Source of the DNA: Micromonospora sp. NBC_01740
GTDB lineage: Bacteria; Actinomycetota; Actinomycetes; Mycobacteriales; Micromonosporaceae
Direction: 5' to 3'
NCBI RefSeq assembly: GCF_035920365.1
Contig: NZ_CP109150.1
Coordinates: forward strand, 2,914,001-2,978,000
DNA: 64,000 bases
Shown here one piece after another: positions 1 through 6,783 of this stretch (position 1 is its first letter; every line of letters begins with the position of its first letter). The notes beneath the pieces were generated by a model. That model was not told where the DNA came from. It worked only from the letters and a program-made list of their open reading frames with translations, and did not search any database. The translations under genes were made by a program, and so were the position numbers.

Positions 1-30
1 ACGCTCCAGCTCGGCACGGACCAGGTTCAC
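1..30 (-). CDS. ABC-2 type transporter permease, N-terminus only (partial)
   Basis: Only the first ten codons lie in the window. Read on the minus strand from GTG at 30 they give MNLVRAELER, and the gene runs off the left edge. The GTG overlaps the TGA stop of the upstream ATPase gene by four bases (GTGA), so the two are translationally coupled. A short basic/acidic N-terminus right after a CcmA-type ATPase is usual for the membrane subunit of ABC-2 exporters. The function is inferred from context only, because no membrane segment is visible. Confidence 0.6.
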   Translation of the reverse strand, partial: MNLVRAELER

Positions 31-1037
31 GCGTCCACTCCCCGCTCGTCGAGGTCGATCACCGGTTCGGAGGGCCCGCCGTCGGGCAGCACCGAGTCGT
101 CCACCTGCCGGGGCAGCGTCGGGTGCGCCGCCGGGCCGGTCAGTTCGAGGAAGGCGCTCTCCAGGTCGGGCCGCAGCGGGGTCAGCTCGCGCACCCAGAG
201 GCCCGCCTCACCGAGGGTGCGGCTGACCTCGGTGGCGTCGTCCACGTCGGCCACCACCAGGTGGTCGTCGTGCCCGGTCGCCGCCAGCCCGGCCGCCGTC
301 AGCAGCTCCACCGCCCGCTGCGGATCGTCCACCCGCACCAGCAGCTCGTGCCGGTCGAAGCCGGCCAGCACCTCGTCGACGCGCCCGGCGGCCACCCGCC
401 GGCCCCGCGAGATGATCGTCACGTGGTCGCAGATCAGCTGGATCTCGGCCAGGATGTGGCTGGAGACCAGTACGGTCACGCCGGCCTCCGCCAGCGAGCG
501 CATCAGGTCCCGCATCTCCCGGATGCCGGCCGGGTCCAGGCCGTTCGCCGGCTCGTCCAGGATCAGCAGCTCCGGGTCCTTGAGCAGGGCGGACGCCACC
601 GCCAGCCGCTGCTTCATGCCCAGCGAGTAGCCCTTGACCCGTTCGTCGCCCCGGTCCCGCAGGCCCACCTGCTCCAGCACCTCGTCGACCCGGGCGACCG
701 GCACGCCGCCGGCCCGGGCGAGCAGGCGCAGGGTGCGGTGGCCGGTGAAGTTGCCGAAGAACTGCGGGCTCTCCACGATCGCGCCGACCCGCCCGGCCAC
801 CAGGGGCAGCCCGTCCGGCGAGGGGACGCCCAGCACCGTCATCCGACCCGCGTCGGCCCGTACCAGCCCGAGCAGGGCGCGCAGCGTGGTGGTCTTGCCC
901 GACCCGTTGGGGCCGAGGAAACCGTGGATCTGGCCGGCCTCCACCAGCAGGTCGAAGCCGTCGACCGCCACCCGGCGGCCCTGCCGCACGCTGTGGAAGG
1001 TCTTGCGCAGCCCCTCGATCTCGATGACCGCGCTCAT
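27..1037 (-). CDS. ABC transporter ATP-binding protein (CcmA/DrrA-like)
   Basis: The 336-residue protein is an ABC ATPase of the kind that drives ABC-2 exporters for drugs, lipids or peptides. Walker A (GPNGSGKTT) is near residues 42-50, the signature (YSLGMKQRL) near 137-145 and Walker B (LLILDEP) near 157-163, followed by a D-loop. The region after about residue 215 (DDPQRAVELL) is the regulatory extension common in this subfamily. An open frame continues upstream, but ATG 1037 begins the conserved MSAVIEIEGLRK and is preferred. It overlaps the next gene, a permease, by four bases. The substrate cannot be read from the sequence. Confidence 0.92.
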   Translation of the reverse strand: MSAVIEIEGLRKTFHSVRQGRRVAVDGFDLLVEAGQIHGFLGPNGSGKTTTLRALLGLVRADAGRMTVLGVPSPDGLPLVAGRVGAIVESPQFFGNFTGHRTLRLLARAGGVPVARVDEVLEQVGLRDRGDERVKGYSLGMKQRLAVASALLKDPELLILDEPANGLDPAGIREMRDLMRSLAEAGVTVLVSSHILAEIQLICDHVTIISRGRRVAAGRVDEVLAGFDRHELLVRVDDPQRAVELLTAAGLAATGHDDHLVVADVDDATEVSRTLGEAGLWVRELTPLRPDLESAFLELTGPAAHPTLPRQVDDSVLPDGGPSEPVIDLDERGVDA

Positions 1038-1167
1038 CCGCGCGGCTCCCTGCTCCGACCGGGCATGGACCGTCCTCCGCTTGTGGTGACCAACGACACG
1101 GCGCCCCACCCTATGGCCGGGGCGCCGCCCGTGGGGGGCGCCCCGCGTTGCGTGGTTGGATGGTCGG

Positions 1168-1962
1168 GTGACTGGGGACGAGGATCTGGTGGTCAGCCTC
1201 GACGGCGTCGGCGTACGCCGGGCTGGCACGGCACTGCTGCACGACGTCGACTGGCGGGTCGAGTTGGACGAGCGCTGGGTTGTGCTCGGGCCGAACGGCG
1301 CGGGAAAGACGACCCTGCTCAACCTCGCCGCCGGGCGGCTGCACCCGACCACCGGCACCGCCCACGTGCTCGGCGAGCGGATCGGCCGCACCGACGTCAA
1401 CGAGCTGCGGACCCGCATCGGGCTCTCCACCGCCGCCCTCGCCGAGCGGGTGCCCGCCGAGGAGCGGGTCAGCGACGTCGTCGTCACGGCCGCCTGGTCG
1501 GTGCTCGGTCGCTGGCGGGAGAGCTACGACAGCAGCGACGAGGCCCGGGCCCGCGCCCTGCTGGGTCAGCTCGGCATCGGCGGCCTCGCCGAACGCGCCT
1601 ACGGCACCCTCTCCGAGGGGGAACGCAAGCGGGTGCAGATCGCCCGCGCGCTGATGACGGACCCGGAGCTGCTGCTGCTCGACGAGCCCGCCGCCGGGCT
1701 CGACCTGGGCGGGCGCGAGGACCTGGTCGCCCGGCTGGCCGAGCTGGCGTACGACCCGGACGCCCCGGCGCTGGTGCTGGTGACCCACCACGTGGAGGAG
1801 ATCCCGCCCGGCTTCACCCACGCGCTGCTGCTGCGCGAGGGCGGCGTGGTGGCGCAGGGGCTCCTCGACGACACGCTGACCGGGGACAACCTCTCCAAGA
1901 CCTTCGGGCTGCCGCTGGTGGTCGAGCGCTCCGGCGACCGGTTCACCGCCCGCGCCGCCTGA
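1168..1962 (+). CDS. ABC transporter ATP-binding protein (ModF/CcmA-like single ATPase)
   Basis: This 264-residue stand-alone ABC ATPase has Walker A GPNGAGKTT at about 41-49, signature LSEGE at 148-152, Walker B LLLLDEP at about 168-174 and the switch histidine in LVTHHVEEI. The HVEEI pattern and the C-terminal KTFGLPLVVERSGDRF tail resemble the actinobacterial iron/molybdate-type ATPases, but no permease or binding protein is adjacent, so the transported substrate is unknown. GTG 1168 is preferred over an in-frame TTG at 1156. It is divergent from the ABC exporter operon on its left and is followed by ribokinase after an 81-base gap. Confidence 0.88.
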   Translation: MTGDEDLVVSLDGVGVRRAGTALLHDVDWRVELDERWVVLGPNGAGKTTLLNLAAGRLHPTTGTAHVLGERIGRTDVNELRTRIGLSTAALAERVPAEERVSDVVVTAAWSVLGRWRESYDSSDEARARALLGQLGIGGLAERAYGTLSEGERKRVQIARALMTDPELLLLDEPAAGLDLGGREDLVARLAELAYDPDAPALVLVTHHVEEIPPGFTHALLLREGGVVAQGLLDDTLTGDNLSKTFGLPLVVERSGDRFTARAA

Positions 1963-2002
1963 CCGACGCCCCGGCCCGGACGACAGCCACCGGCCGGGGT
2001 CC

Positions 2003-2008
2003 TAGACT
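2003..2008 (+). promoter_or_regulatory. -10 element upstream of ribokinase
   Basis: TAGACT fits the actinobacterial TANNNT -10 pattern and lies 36 bases before the ribokinase ATG, leaving room for a short leader with the GAGGAGG ribosome site at 2032-2038. No convincing -35 was seen. Confidence 0.4.
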
Positions 2009-2043
2009 TCGCCGCAGCGCAACCCGGCGGCGAGGAGGTGGCG

Positions 2044-2940
2044 ATGCGGCAGACCCGGGTCGTCGTGGTGGGCAGCGCCAACATGGACCTGGTGGGCACC
2101 GCCCCCGCCCTGCCCCGACCGGGGGAGACCCTGCTCGGCACCGACTTCGTCATGGTGCCCGGCGGCAAGGGCGCCAACCAGGCCGTCGCCGCCGCCCGGG
2201 CCGGCGCCTCCTGCGCGTTCCTCGGGGCGATCGGCTCCGACTCGTTCGGCGTCACCCTGCGGGCGCGGATCACCGCCGCCGGGGTCGACACCGGGCAGCT
2301 CCGCACGACGTACGGCACGTCGGGCGTGGCGCTGGTGATGGTCAACGCCGAGGGCGAGAACGCGATCCTGGTCAGCCCGGGGGCCAACGCCTCGATGACC
2401 GGCCTGACCGAGCCCGAGCTGACCGCCGTACGCGGGGCGGACGTGCTGCTCGCGCAGCTGGAGATCCCGGTCGCGACGGTGACCGAGGCGGCCGTCGTCG
2501 CCCGGGCGGCCGGCACCCGGGTGGTGCTCAACGCCGCCCCGGCCGTGCCGGTGCCGCCGGAGCTGCTGGCGGCGACCGACCTGCTGGTGGTCAACGAGAC
2601 CGAGGCACAGGCGCTCACCGGGCGCGGCCGGGACGAGCCGTCGGCTCTGCTCGACCTGGCGCCCCGGGCGGTGCTCACCCTCGGCGCGGAGGGCGCCTGG
2701 TACGGGGACCGGGACGGCACCGCCGTGCACGTGCCGGCGGTCAAGGTCGACGTGGTGGACTCCACGGCCGCCGGGGACGCCTTCACCGCCGCGCTCGCCG
2801 TGGCCTGGGGCGAGGGCCGGGACGTGGTCGACGCGGTGCGCTGGGCGGCGGCGGCCGGGGCGGCCTGCGCCCGCCGACTCGGCGCCTCCGTCGCGCTGCC
2901 CACCCGGGCCGAGATCGACGAGCTGTACGTCCCCGCCTGA
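2044..2940 (+). CDS. rbsK: Ribokinase (PfkB family sugar kinase)
   Basis: The 298-residue cytoplasmic kinase phosphorylates ribose (possibly another sugar) at O5 using ATP. It carries PfkB signature 1 around GGKGANQAVAAARAG (40-54) and signature 2 DSTAAGDAFTAALA (about 239-252), with the catalytic aspartate in AAGDAF. Asn/Asp substrate contacts are visible in GSANMDLVG near the start. Length matches the family. ATG 2044 is chosen because GAGGAGG at 2032-2038 sits five bases before it; GTG 2038 overlaps that ribosome site. There is no ribose ABC transporter or LacI regulator next door, so it probably acts alone in nucleoside or ribose salvage. Confidence 0.88.
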   Translation: MRQTRVVVVGSANMDLVGTAPALPRPGETLLGTDFVMVPGGKGANQAVAAARAGASCAFLGAIGSDSFGVTLRARITAAGVDTGQLRTTYGTSGVALVMVNAEGENAILVSPGANASMTGLTEPELTAVRGADVLLAQLEIPVATVTEAAVVARAAGTRVVLNAAPAVPVPPELLAATDLLVVNETEAQALTGRGRDEPSALLDLAPRAVLTLGAEGAWYGDRDGTAVHVPAVKVDVVDSTAAGDAFTAALAVAWGEGRDVVDAVRWAAAAGAACARRLGASVALPTRAEIDELYVPA

Positions 2941-3012
2941 TCCGGTCGACCCACCACCCGGGGGAGTCCGTCCGACAGGATCAGCGCGACGATCCGCGAC
3001 GGTGCGCGGCGG

Positions 3013-3762
3013 TCACGCCTCGGCGTCGTCGGTGAGCTTCTCGCCCCGGCGGCGGAGCATGCCCAGCCCGGGGATGCCGGCGACGGCGAGCTTCAGGTCG
3101 CGGGTGACGTCGAGCAGGTCGTGCAGGTCCGGGCCGACCCGGTCCAGGGTGGCCAGAATCGGCAGGATGTCCGCGGTCAGGTGCTGCTTGAGCTTCGGCA
3201 GCTCGTCGACGAGCCGGATCGCGGCGTTCACCTCCTCGTGGCTGAGCTGCTCGACGAAGCGGTTCGCCATCGGAGCGCCCCGGCGCAGCGCCGGCTCGTA
3301 CGCCGTCAGCAGCTCCGCGGCGGTGGCCGCCGCCTCCGCTGCGGTGCCCACGGTGCCGGCGGCCCGTACGGCCACCGCGTCGGCCTCGGCGACCACCGCG
3401 CCGGCCGTACGGGACACCTTCTCCGCCTCGCCGACCACGACGGCCGCGGCGGCCGCCACCTCGGTGGCCGTCTCGATCGCGGTGGTCGCGGCGGCGCTGA
3501 TGACGGCCACCTCCCGTACCGCGCCCTCGGCGTCGGTGAGCACCCGGTCGGTGCGGTCGAGGGTCTGCTCGATCCGGTCCACCACACCGTCGATGCGGTC
3601 CACCACGCCGTCGACCCGCTTCAGCAGGGCCTCCACCGAGTCCAGCACGGCGAACGCGCGGGCCGGCACGGCGGCGAACGAGGCCGCCGAGCCGAGGGCC
3701 TGGTCGAGGGCGGAGCGGGTCAGACCGACGACCGCGGCGGGCCGGGGGAGGGGAATCACCAT
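3013..3762 (-). CDS. Hypothetical Ala/Val-rich helical (coiled-coil-like) protein
   Basis: The 249-residue product is not a recognised enzyme. Residues 40-75 contain near-repeats of RVDGVVDRI/DRIEQTLDR, a heptad-like amphipathic helix. Residues 85-160 are a long Ala/Val/Glu helix (ATEVAAAAAVVVGEAEKV), and the C-terminal third is a helical segment rich in Leu/Asp ending in TDDAEA. No signal peptide or obvious membrane span is present. This helical composition recalls phasin-like or membrane-surface proteins seen in actinomycetes. It is convergent with ribokinase and lies 54 bases upstream of a DUF6232 gene stop. The function is unknown. Confidence 0.65.
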   Translation of the reverse strand: MVIPLPRPAAVVGLTRSALDQALGSAASFAAVPARAFAVLDSVEALLKRVDGVVDRIDGVVDRIEQTLDRTDRVLTDAEGAVREVAVISAAATTAIETATEVAAAAAVVVGEAEKVSRTAGAVVAEADAVAVRAAGTVGTAAEAAATAAELLTAYEPALRRGAPMANRFVEQLSHEEVNAAIRLVDELPKLKQHLTADILPILATLDRVGPDLHDLLDVTRDLKLAVAGIPGLGMLRRRGEKLTDDAEA

Positions 3763-3819
3763 GGCACCAAGTGTGCGTCGCCCGCGCCCGCACCGCCGGA
3801 CAGGGCGGCGGGAGCGGGG

Positions 3820-4299
3820 TCAGGAGTCGGTGTACTGCTCGACCGCGCGCTGCACCGCCCGGTAGATCTGCCCAAACCGCAGCGCGTCCGGGGTGCGCAG
3901 CAGCAGCACCTCCCGGCCGTGGTGCTGGACCCAGAGCTCGTGCACCTTGCTGCCCCGCTCGTAGGAGCGGTCGAGCCAGCCGAGCGGGATCTCCAGGAAG
4001 GGGGCGAGGGCCAGCGCGCCGACCACGCACGCGGCAAGAATGATCAGCGCCAGCTGCCACTCGCCCCGGTCCTGCGCCGACCAGGCCAGCGAGAGCACGC
4101 AGACCACCGCGACCAGGGGAGGCAGCGAGAGGAGCAGGACCAGGACGCCGCGCCCCAGCACCCGCCCCCGTACCGCCAGCGTCTTCGGCCCCTGCGCATG
4201 CCAGACGTACGTCACGTCGGCGATCGCCACGGCGTGGCCCCCGGCCCGGATCGACTCCGACGTCACCTGCACCGCGTCGTCCCGGTAATAGATGGTCAT
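3820..4299 (-). CDS. DUF6232 family membrane protein (copy A)
   Basis: The 159-residue protein starts MTIYYRDDAVQVTSESI, a short beta-rich N-terminus typical of DUF6232. Two hydrophobic segments follow at about 48-70 and 80-105, then a cytoplasmic tail with LDRSYERGSKVHELWV and DALRFGQIYRAVQRAVE. ATG 4299 is preferred to the GTG one codon upstream because the paralogue at 5315-5791 begins at the equivalent residue. A TANNNT-like TAGGCT just upstream suggests a near-leaderless transcript. It shares most of its conserved tail with copy B, so the pair looks like a tandem duplication interrupted by a SnoaL-like gene. The function is unknown. Confidence 0.8.
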   Translation of the reverse strand: MTIYYRDDAVQVTSESIRAGGHAVAIADVTYVWHAQGPKTLAVRGRVLGRGVLVLLLSLPPLVAVVCVLSLAWSAQDRGEWQLALIILAACVVGALALAPFLEIPLGWLDRSYERGSKVHELWVQHHGREVLLLRTPDALRFGQIYRAVQRAVEQYTDS

Positions 4300-4691
4300 C
4301 ACTAAGCCTAACCACTGCGGGGCGGGTCGCGCCGCTCGCGCCGCCCGCTCCGGCGGAGGTGGCGTCGGGCGGGTCGCGCCGGGCGGAGGTGGTGCCCGGC
4401 GGGGTCATGTCGGGCGGAGATGGTGTCGCGTCGGCCCTATGGAGCTGAATCGTCTATGACATCGCCCTCTGGGTCGCTGGCGCTCGTCCCGATGCCGGAC
4501 CGGCTGAGTCGTTCACGTCATCAGCTCGAAAGGACGCGCGAGGCGCATCCGCCGCTGCCGCGCGACGGGTGCGCCTGGATCCGCCTCGATCCGTTCTCCG
4601 GACCGGCGCCAACGGCAAGGCGTTGGAACGTCACCGCAAGGGTGTCCGAGCGACCCCGGAGTTGGTCCCCGGAGCCGGCCACGGCCGGGCA

Positions 4692-4785
4692 GCTGTCGAG
4701 CTGCCCCGTTCATGGGACCGCCCGGGGCGTGCGAGCCGGGGGCCGACTGGCGCGCCTGCCCCGTCGGGCGGGGCAGCTCGACAGC
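4692..4785. repeat. Perfect 16-bp inverted repeat with 62-base loop
   Basis: The arm GCTGTCGAGCTGCCCC (4692-4707) pairs exactly with 4770-4785. It lies about 130 bases before the SnoaL-like gene and outside any likely coding sequence. It could be a transcript hairpin or a relic of a mobile repeat; it has no T-run. Confidence 0.6.
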
Positions 4786-4902
4786 GCGGGCGGCAGGCCA
4801 TCTTGCCCGACGAGGGGCCTCAAGGCCCGCGTCGCCAGCGCGTCGTCCCTGGCGGCCCGGACGTCCCTGGCGGCCCGGGCCGCCAAGGACGGCCCGGGGC
4901 GG

Positions 4903-4908
4903 TACCGT
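4903..4908 (+). promoter_or_regulatory. Leaderless-type -10 (TACCGT) for the SnoaL-like gene
   Basis: TACCGT ends eight bases before the ATG at 4917, the spacing expected when transcription starts at or next to the start codon. No ribosome site precedes the ATG, which fits a leaderless mRNA. Confidence 0.5.
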
Positions 4909-4916
4909 GACCGGTC

Positions 4917-5318
4917 ATGACGGAGCAGGAGCGCAACGTCGAGGTGGTCCGCCGCTACCTGCGGACCTTCGTCACGAAGGACCTGGCGGAGTTGCGCGCG
5001 GTGGTCGACGAGGACGTGCTGATCTACGGTTCCGGCACGCCGGTCCGGGGGCGGCAGCACGTCGAGGGGGCTGTCACCTCGCCGGGGCTGACGGTGCTCG
5101 ATCAGGAGATCGTCGAGATCTTCGCGGCTGGCGACCGCGTGGTGGTGTCGCTGGCGCAGACCTACCGGCGGGACGCCACCGGCGCGACGGCGGTGCAGAG
5201 CGCCTGCAAGATGTACCGGCTGGCCGGTGGCCGGATCGTGCAGTTCTGGGGCGAGCAGGACCTGTTCGGACTGCTGCGCGGCCTGGGCATGCTGCCGGAC
5301 GGGCCGATCAGGTTCTAG
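4917..5318 (+). CDS. SnoaL-like / NTF2-fold nuclear transport factor 2 family protein
   Basis: This 133-residue protein has the alpha+beta cone fold pattern of SnoaL/NTF2-like proteins: an N-terminal helix (NVEVVRRYLRTF), DVLIYGSGTPVRGRQHVE, then three beta strands ending in AGGRIVQFWGEQD. Members bind small ligands, and some are cyclases or isomerases, but the catalytic residues of a specific subfamily are not identifiable. It is flanked on both sides by DUF6232 genes on the opposite strand and converges with the copy at 5315-5791, overlapping it by four bases at the 3' end. Confidence 0.78.
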   Translation: MTEQERNVEVVRRYLRTFVTKDLAELRAVVDEDVLIYGSGTPVRGRQHVEGAVTSPGLTVLDQEIVEIFAAGDRVVVSLAQTYRRDATGATAVQSACKMYRLAGGRIVQFWGEQDLFGLLRGLGMLPDGPIRF

Positions 5319-5791
5319 CGGCGGCGGGGCGACACGGGCTGGCCCGCCTCGACGGCCCGCTGCACCGCCCGGTAGATCTGGCCGAAGCGCAGCGCGTCGC
5401 CGGTGCACAGCAGACGCACCGGCTGGCCGCGCCAGCGGGCCCAGATCTCCAGCTGCCGGCTGCCCCGGGCGTACGAGCGGTCGAGGTGCTCGAAGAGGAA
5501 GTCGGCGACCGGGCCGACCGCGAGCCCGATCAGCACCGAGGTGCCGACGATGGCGATGGTGACGGTGAGGGAGCGGTCCAGCCAGAGCGCCAGCGCGATG
5601 CCGAGGGCGGCGGCGACCAGGGGGCCGGCGAGCGCCGCGCCGATCGCGCCGCGTCCGACGAGCACCCGCCAGGACCGGCTGCCGCGTTGGTGCCAGACCA
5701 TGCTGATGTCGGCCAGCCGGAAGGTCCGGCCGTCCACCCGGACGGCGGTCGAGGTGACCTGCACGGACCTGTCGTCGTAGTACGTGATCAT
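5315..5791 (-). CDS. DUF6232 family membrane protein (copy B)
   Basis: The 158-residue paralogue of the gene at 3820-4299 starts MITYYDDRSVQVTSTAV. It has hydrophobic segments at about 52-70 and 77-100 and the shared tail LDRSYARGSRQLEIWA and DALRFGQIYRAVQRAVE. GGGAG lies about nine bases before the ATG. The 3' end overlaps the convergent SnoaL-like gene by four bases. The conserved tail suggests a shared partner or ligand, but no function is known. Confidence 0.82.
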   Translation of the reverse strand: MITYYDDRSVQVTSTAVRVDGRTFRLADISMVWHQRGSRSWRVLVGRGAIGAALAGPLVAAALGIALALWLDRSLTVTIAIVGTSVLIGLAVGPVADFLFEHLDRSYARGSRQLEIWARWRGQPVRLLCTGDALRFGQIYRAVQRAVEAGQPVSPRRR

Positions 5792-5890
5792 GGCGGTACT
5801 CCCGGTGGCGGGCCTGAGACCACAGTACTTACCCCAACGATCCGGGCCGTAAGGTTGGCACGCGACTTCGACGAGGAAGTGAGGGCCAGC

Positions 5891-6664
5891 GTGGGCGAGT
5901 TCGTGCGGTTGGAGACCAAGGACGGCATCGGCACCATCCGGCTGGAGCGGCCGCCGATGAACGCCCTGAACACCCAGGTGCAGGAGGAGTTGCGCGCCGC
6001 CGCCGCGGCGGCCACCACCGACCCGGGCGTCCGTGCCGTCATCGTGTACGGCGGGGAGAAGGTCTTCGCGGCCGGCGCGGACATCAAGGAGATGGCCGAC
6101 ATGTCCTACGTGGACATGGCGGACCGGGCGGCCGGCCTGTCCAGCGCGCTCGGCGCGATCTCCCGGATCCCCAAGCCGGTCGTCGCCGCGATCACCGGCT
6201 ACGCCCTCGGCGGCGGCTGCGAGCTGGCGTTGGCATGCGACTGGCGGGTGGTGGCCGAGGACGCCAAGCTCGGGCAGCCGGAGATCAAGCTCGGCATCAT
6301 CCCCGGCGCGGGCGGCACCCAGCGGCTGGCCCGCCTGGTCGGCCCGGCCCGTGCCAAGGACCTGATCATGTCCGGCCGGATGGTCGACGCCCAGGAGGCC
6401 CTGCGGATCGGCCTGGCCGACCGGGTCGCGCCGGCGGCCGAGGTCTACGACACCGCGGTCGAGCTGGTCCGCCCGTACCTCACCGGCCCGGGGCAGGCCC
6501 TGCGCGCCGCCAAGCTCGCCGTCGACGCCGGTCTGGACATGGACCTGAACTCCGGCCTGGCCTGGGAGAGCCAGCTCTTCGCGGCGCTGTTCGCCACCGA
6601 CGACCGGCGAGAGGGCATGGCGGCGTTCGTGGCGAAGCGCAAGCCGGACTTCACCGGTCGTTGA
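5891..6664 (+). CDS. Enoyl-CoA hydratase/isomerase (crotonase family)
   Basis: The 257-residue enzyme probably hydrates trans-2-enoyl-CoA in fatty-acid or related beta-oxidation. Both oxyanion-hole segments are present (FAAGADIKEM near 59-68 and YALGGGCELAL near 104-114). The two catalytic glutamates fit E111 in GGGCEL and E131 in GQPEIKLGIIPGAGGTQRL. Length matches the family. GTG 5891 gives the conserved N-terminus; a GTGAGGG ribosome site lies about seven bases upstream, and TAAGGT at 5850-5855 is a possible -10. It is followed after 119 bases by a ThDP enzyme with its own promoter, so co-transcription is not required. Confidence 0.9.
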   Translation: MGEFVRLETKDGIGTIRLERPPMNALNTQVQEELRAAAAAATTDPGVRAVIVYGGEKVFAAGADIKEMADMSYVDMADRAAGLSSALGAISRIPKPVVAAITGYALGGGCELALACDWRVVAEDAKLGQPEIKLGIIPGAGGTQRLARLVGPARAKDLIMSGRMVDAQEALRIGLADRVAPAAEVYDTAVELVRPYLTGPGQALRAAKLAVDAGLDMDLNSGLAWESQLFAALFATDDRREGMAAFVAKRKPDFTGR

Positions 6665-6718
6665 CCGGCCCCGGGCCGGCGGGGTGACCCGCCGGCCCAG
6701 GCATCGAGTCGAGAACTG

Positions 6719-6747
6719 TTCACATTCCGCCTACCGGTGAGTAGCGT
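6719..6747 (+). promoter_or_regulatory. Predicted sigma-70-type promoter of the ThDP enzyme gene
   Basis: TTCACA (6719-6724) and TAGCGT (6742-6747) are separated by exactly 17 bases and lie 36 bases before the ATG at 6784, in the only intergenic space available. This is a good housekeeping-type promoter by actinobacterial standards. Confidence 0.55.
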
Positions 6748-6783
6748 GTGACTCCGGCCATGCGGACGAAGGGAAGAGCGGCG

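Larger units (their letters stand above)
4300..4916. other. 617-base intergenic region with repeats and a long inverted repeat
   Basis: I find no convincing gene here; the open frame at 4420-4920 has arbitrary composition. The left part holds three copies of GGCGGAGRTGG (at about 4352, 4382 and 4413) spaced 30-31 bases apart. The middle contains a perfect 16-base inverted repeat, GCTGTCGAGCTGCCCC at 4692-4707 and its complement at 4770-4785, around a 62-base loop. The right part repeats CCCTGGCGGCCCGG twice near 4853-4882 and ends with the -10 of the next gene. Confidence 0.6.

Noticed and set aside
123..3035. 970-codon frame antisense to the ABC ATPase and through ribokinase
   Set aside because: It is a shadow frame produced by GC-rich codon bias, dominated by Arg/Pro/Gly, and covers three well-supported genes.
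3013..3762. RuBisCO large-subunit label sometimes attached to proteins like this
   Set aside because: No RuBisCO motif or TIM-barrel sequence is visible; it is an Ala/Val-rich helical protein.
4420..4920. 166-codon plus-strand open frame
   Set aside because: Its sequence is Arg/Ser/Pro-rich without any domain, the third positions are not biased, and it overlaps the repeats and the leaderless promoter of the SnoaL-like gene.
4712..5888. Long in-frame extension ahead of the crotonase gene
   Set aside because: The open frame is an artefact of high GC; the conserved protein begins at GTG 5891, and the upstream part is antisense to the DUF6232 gene.
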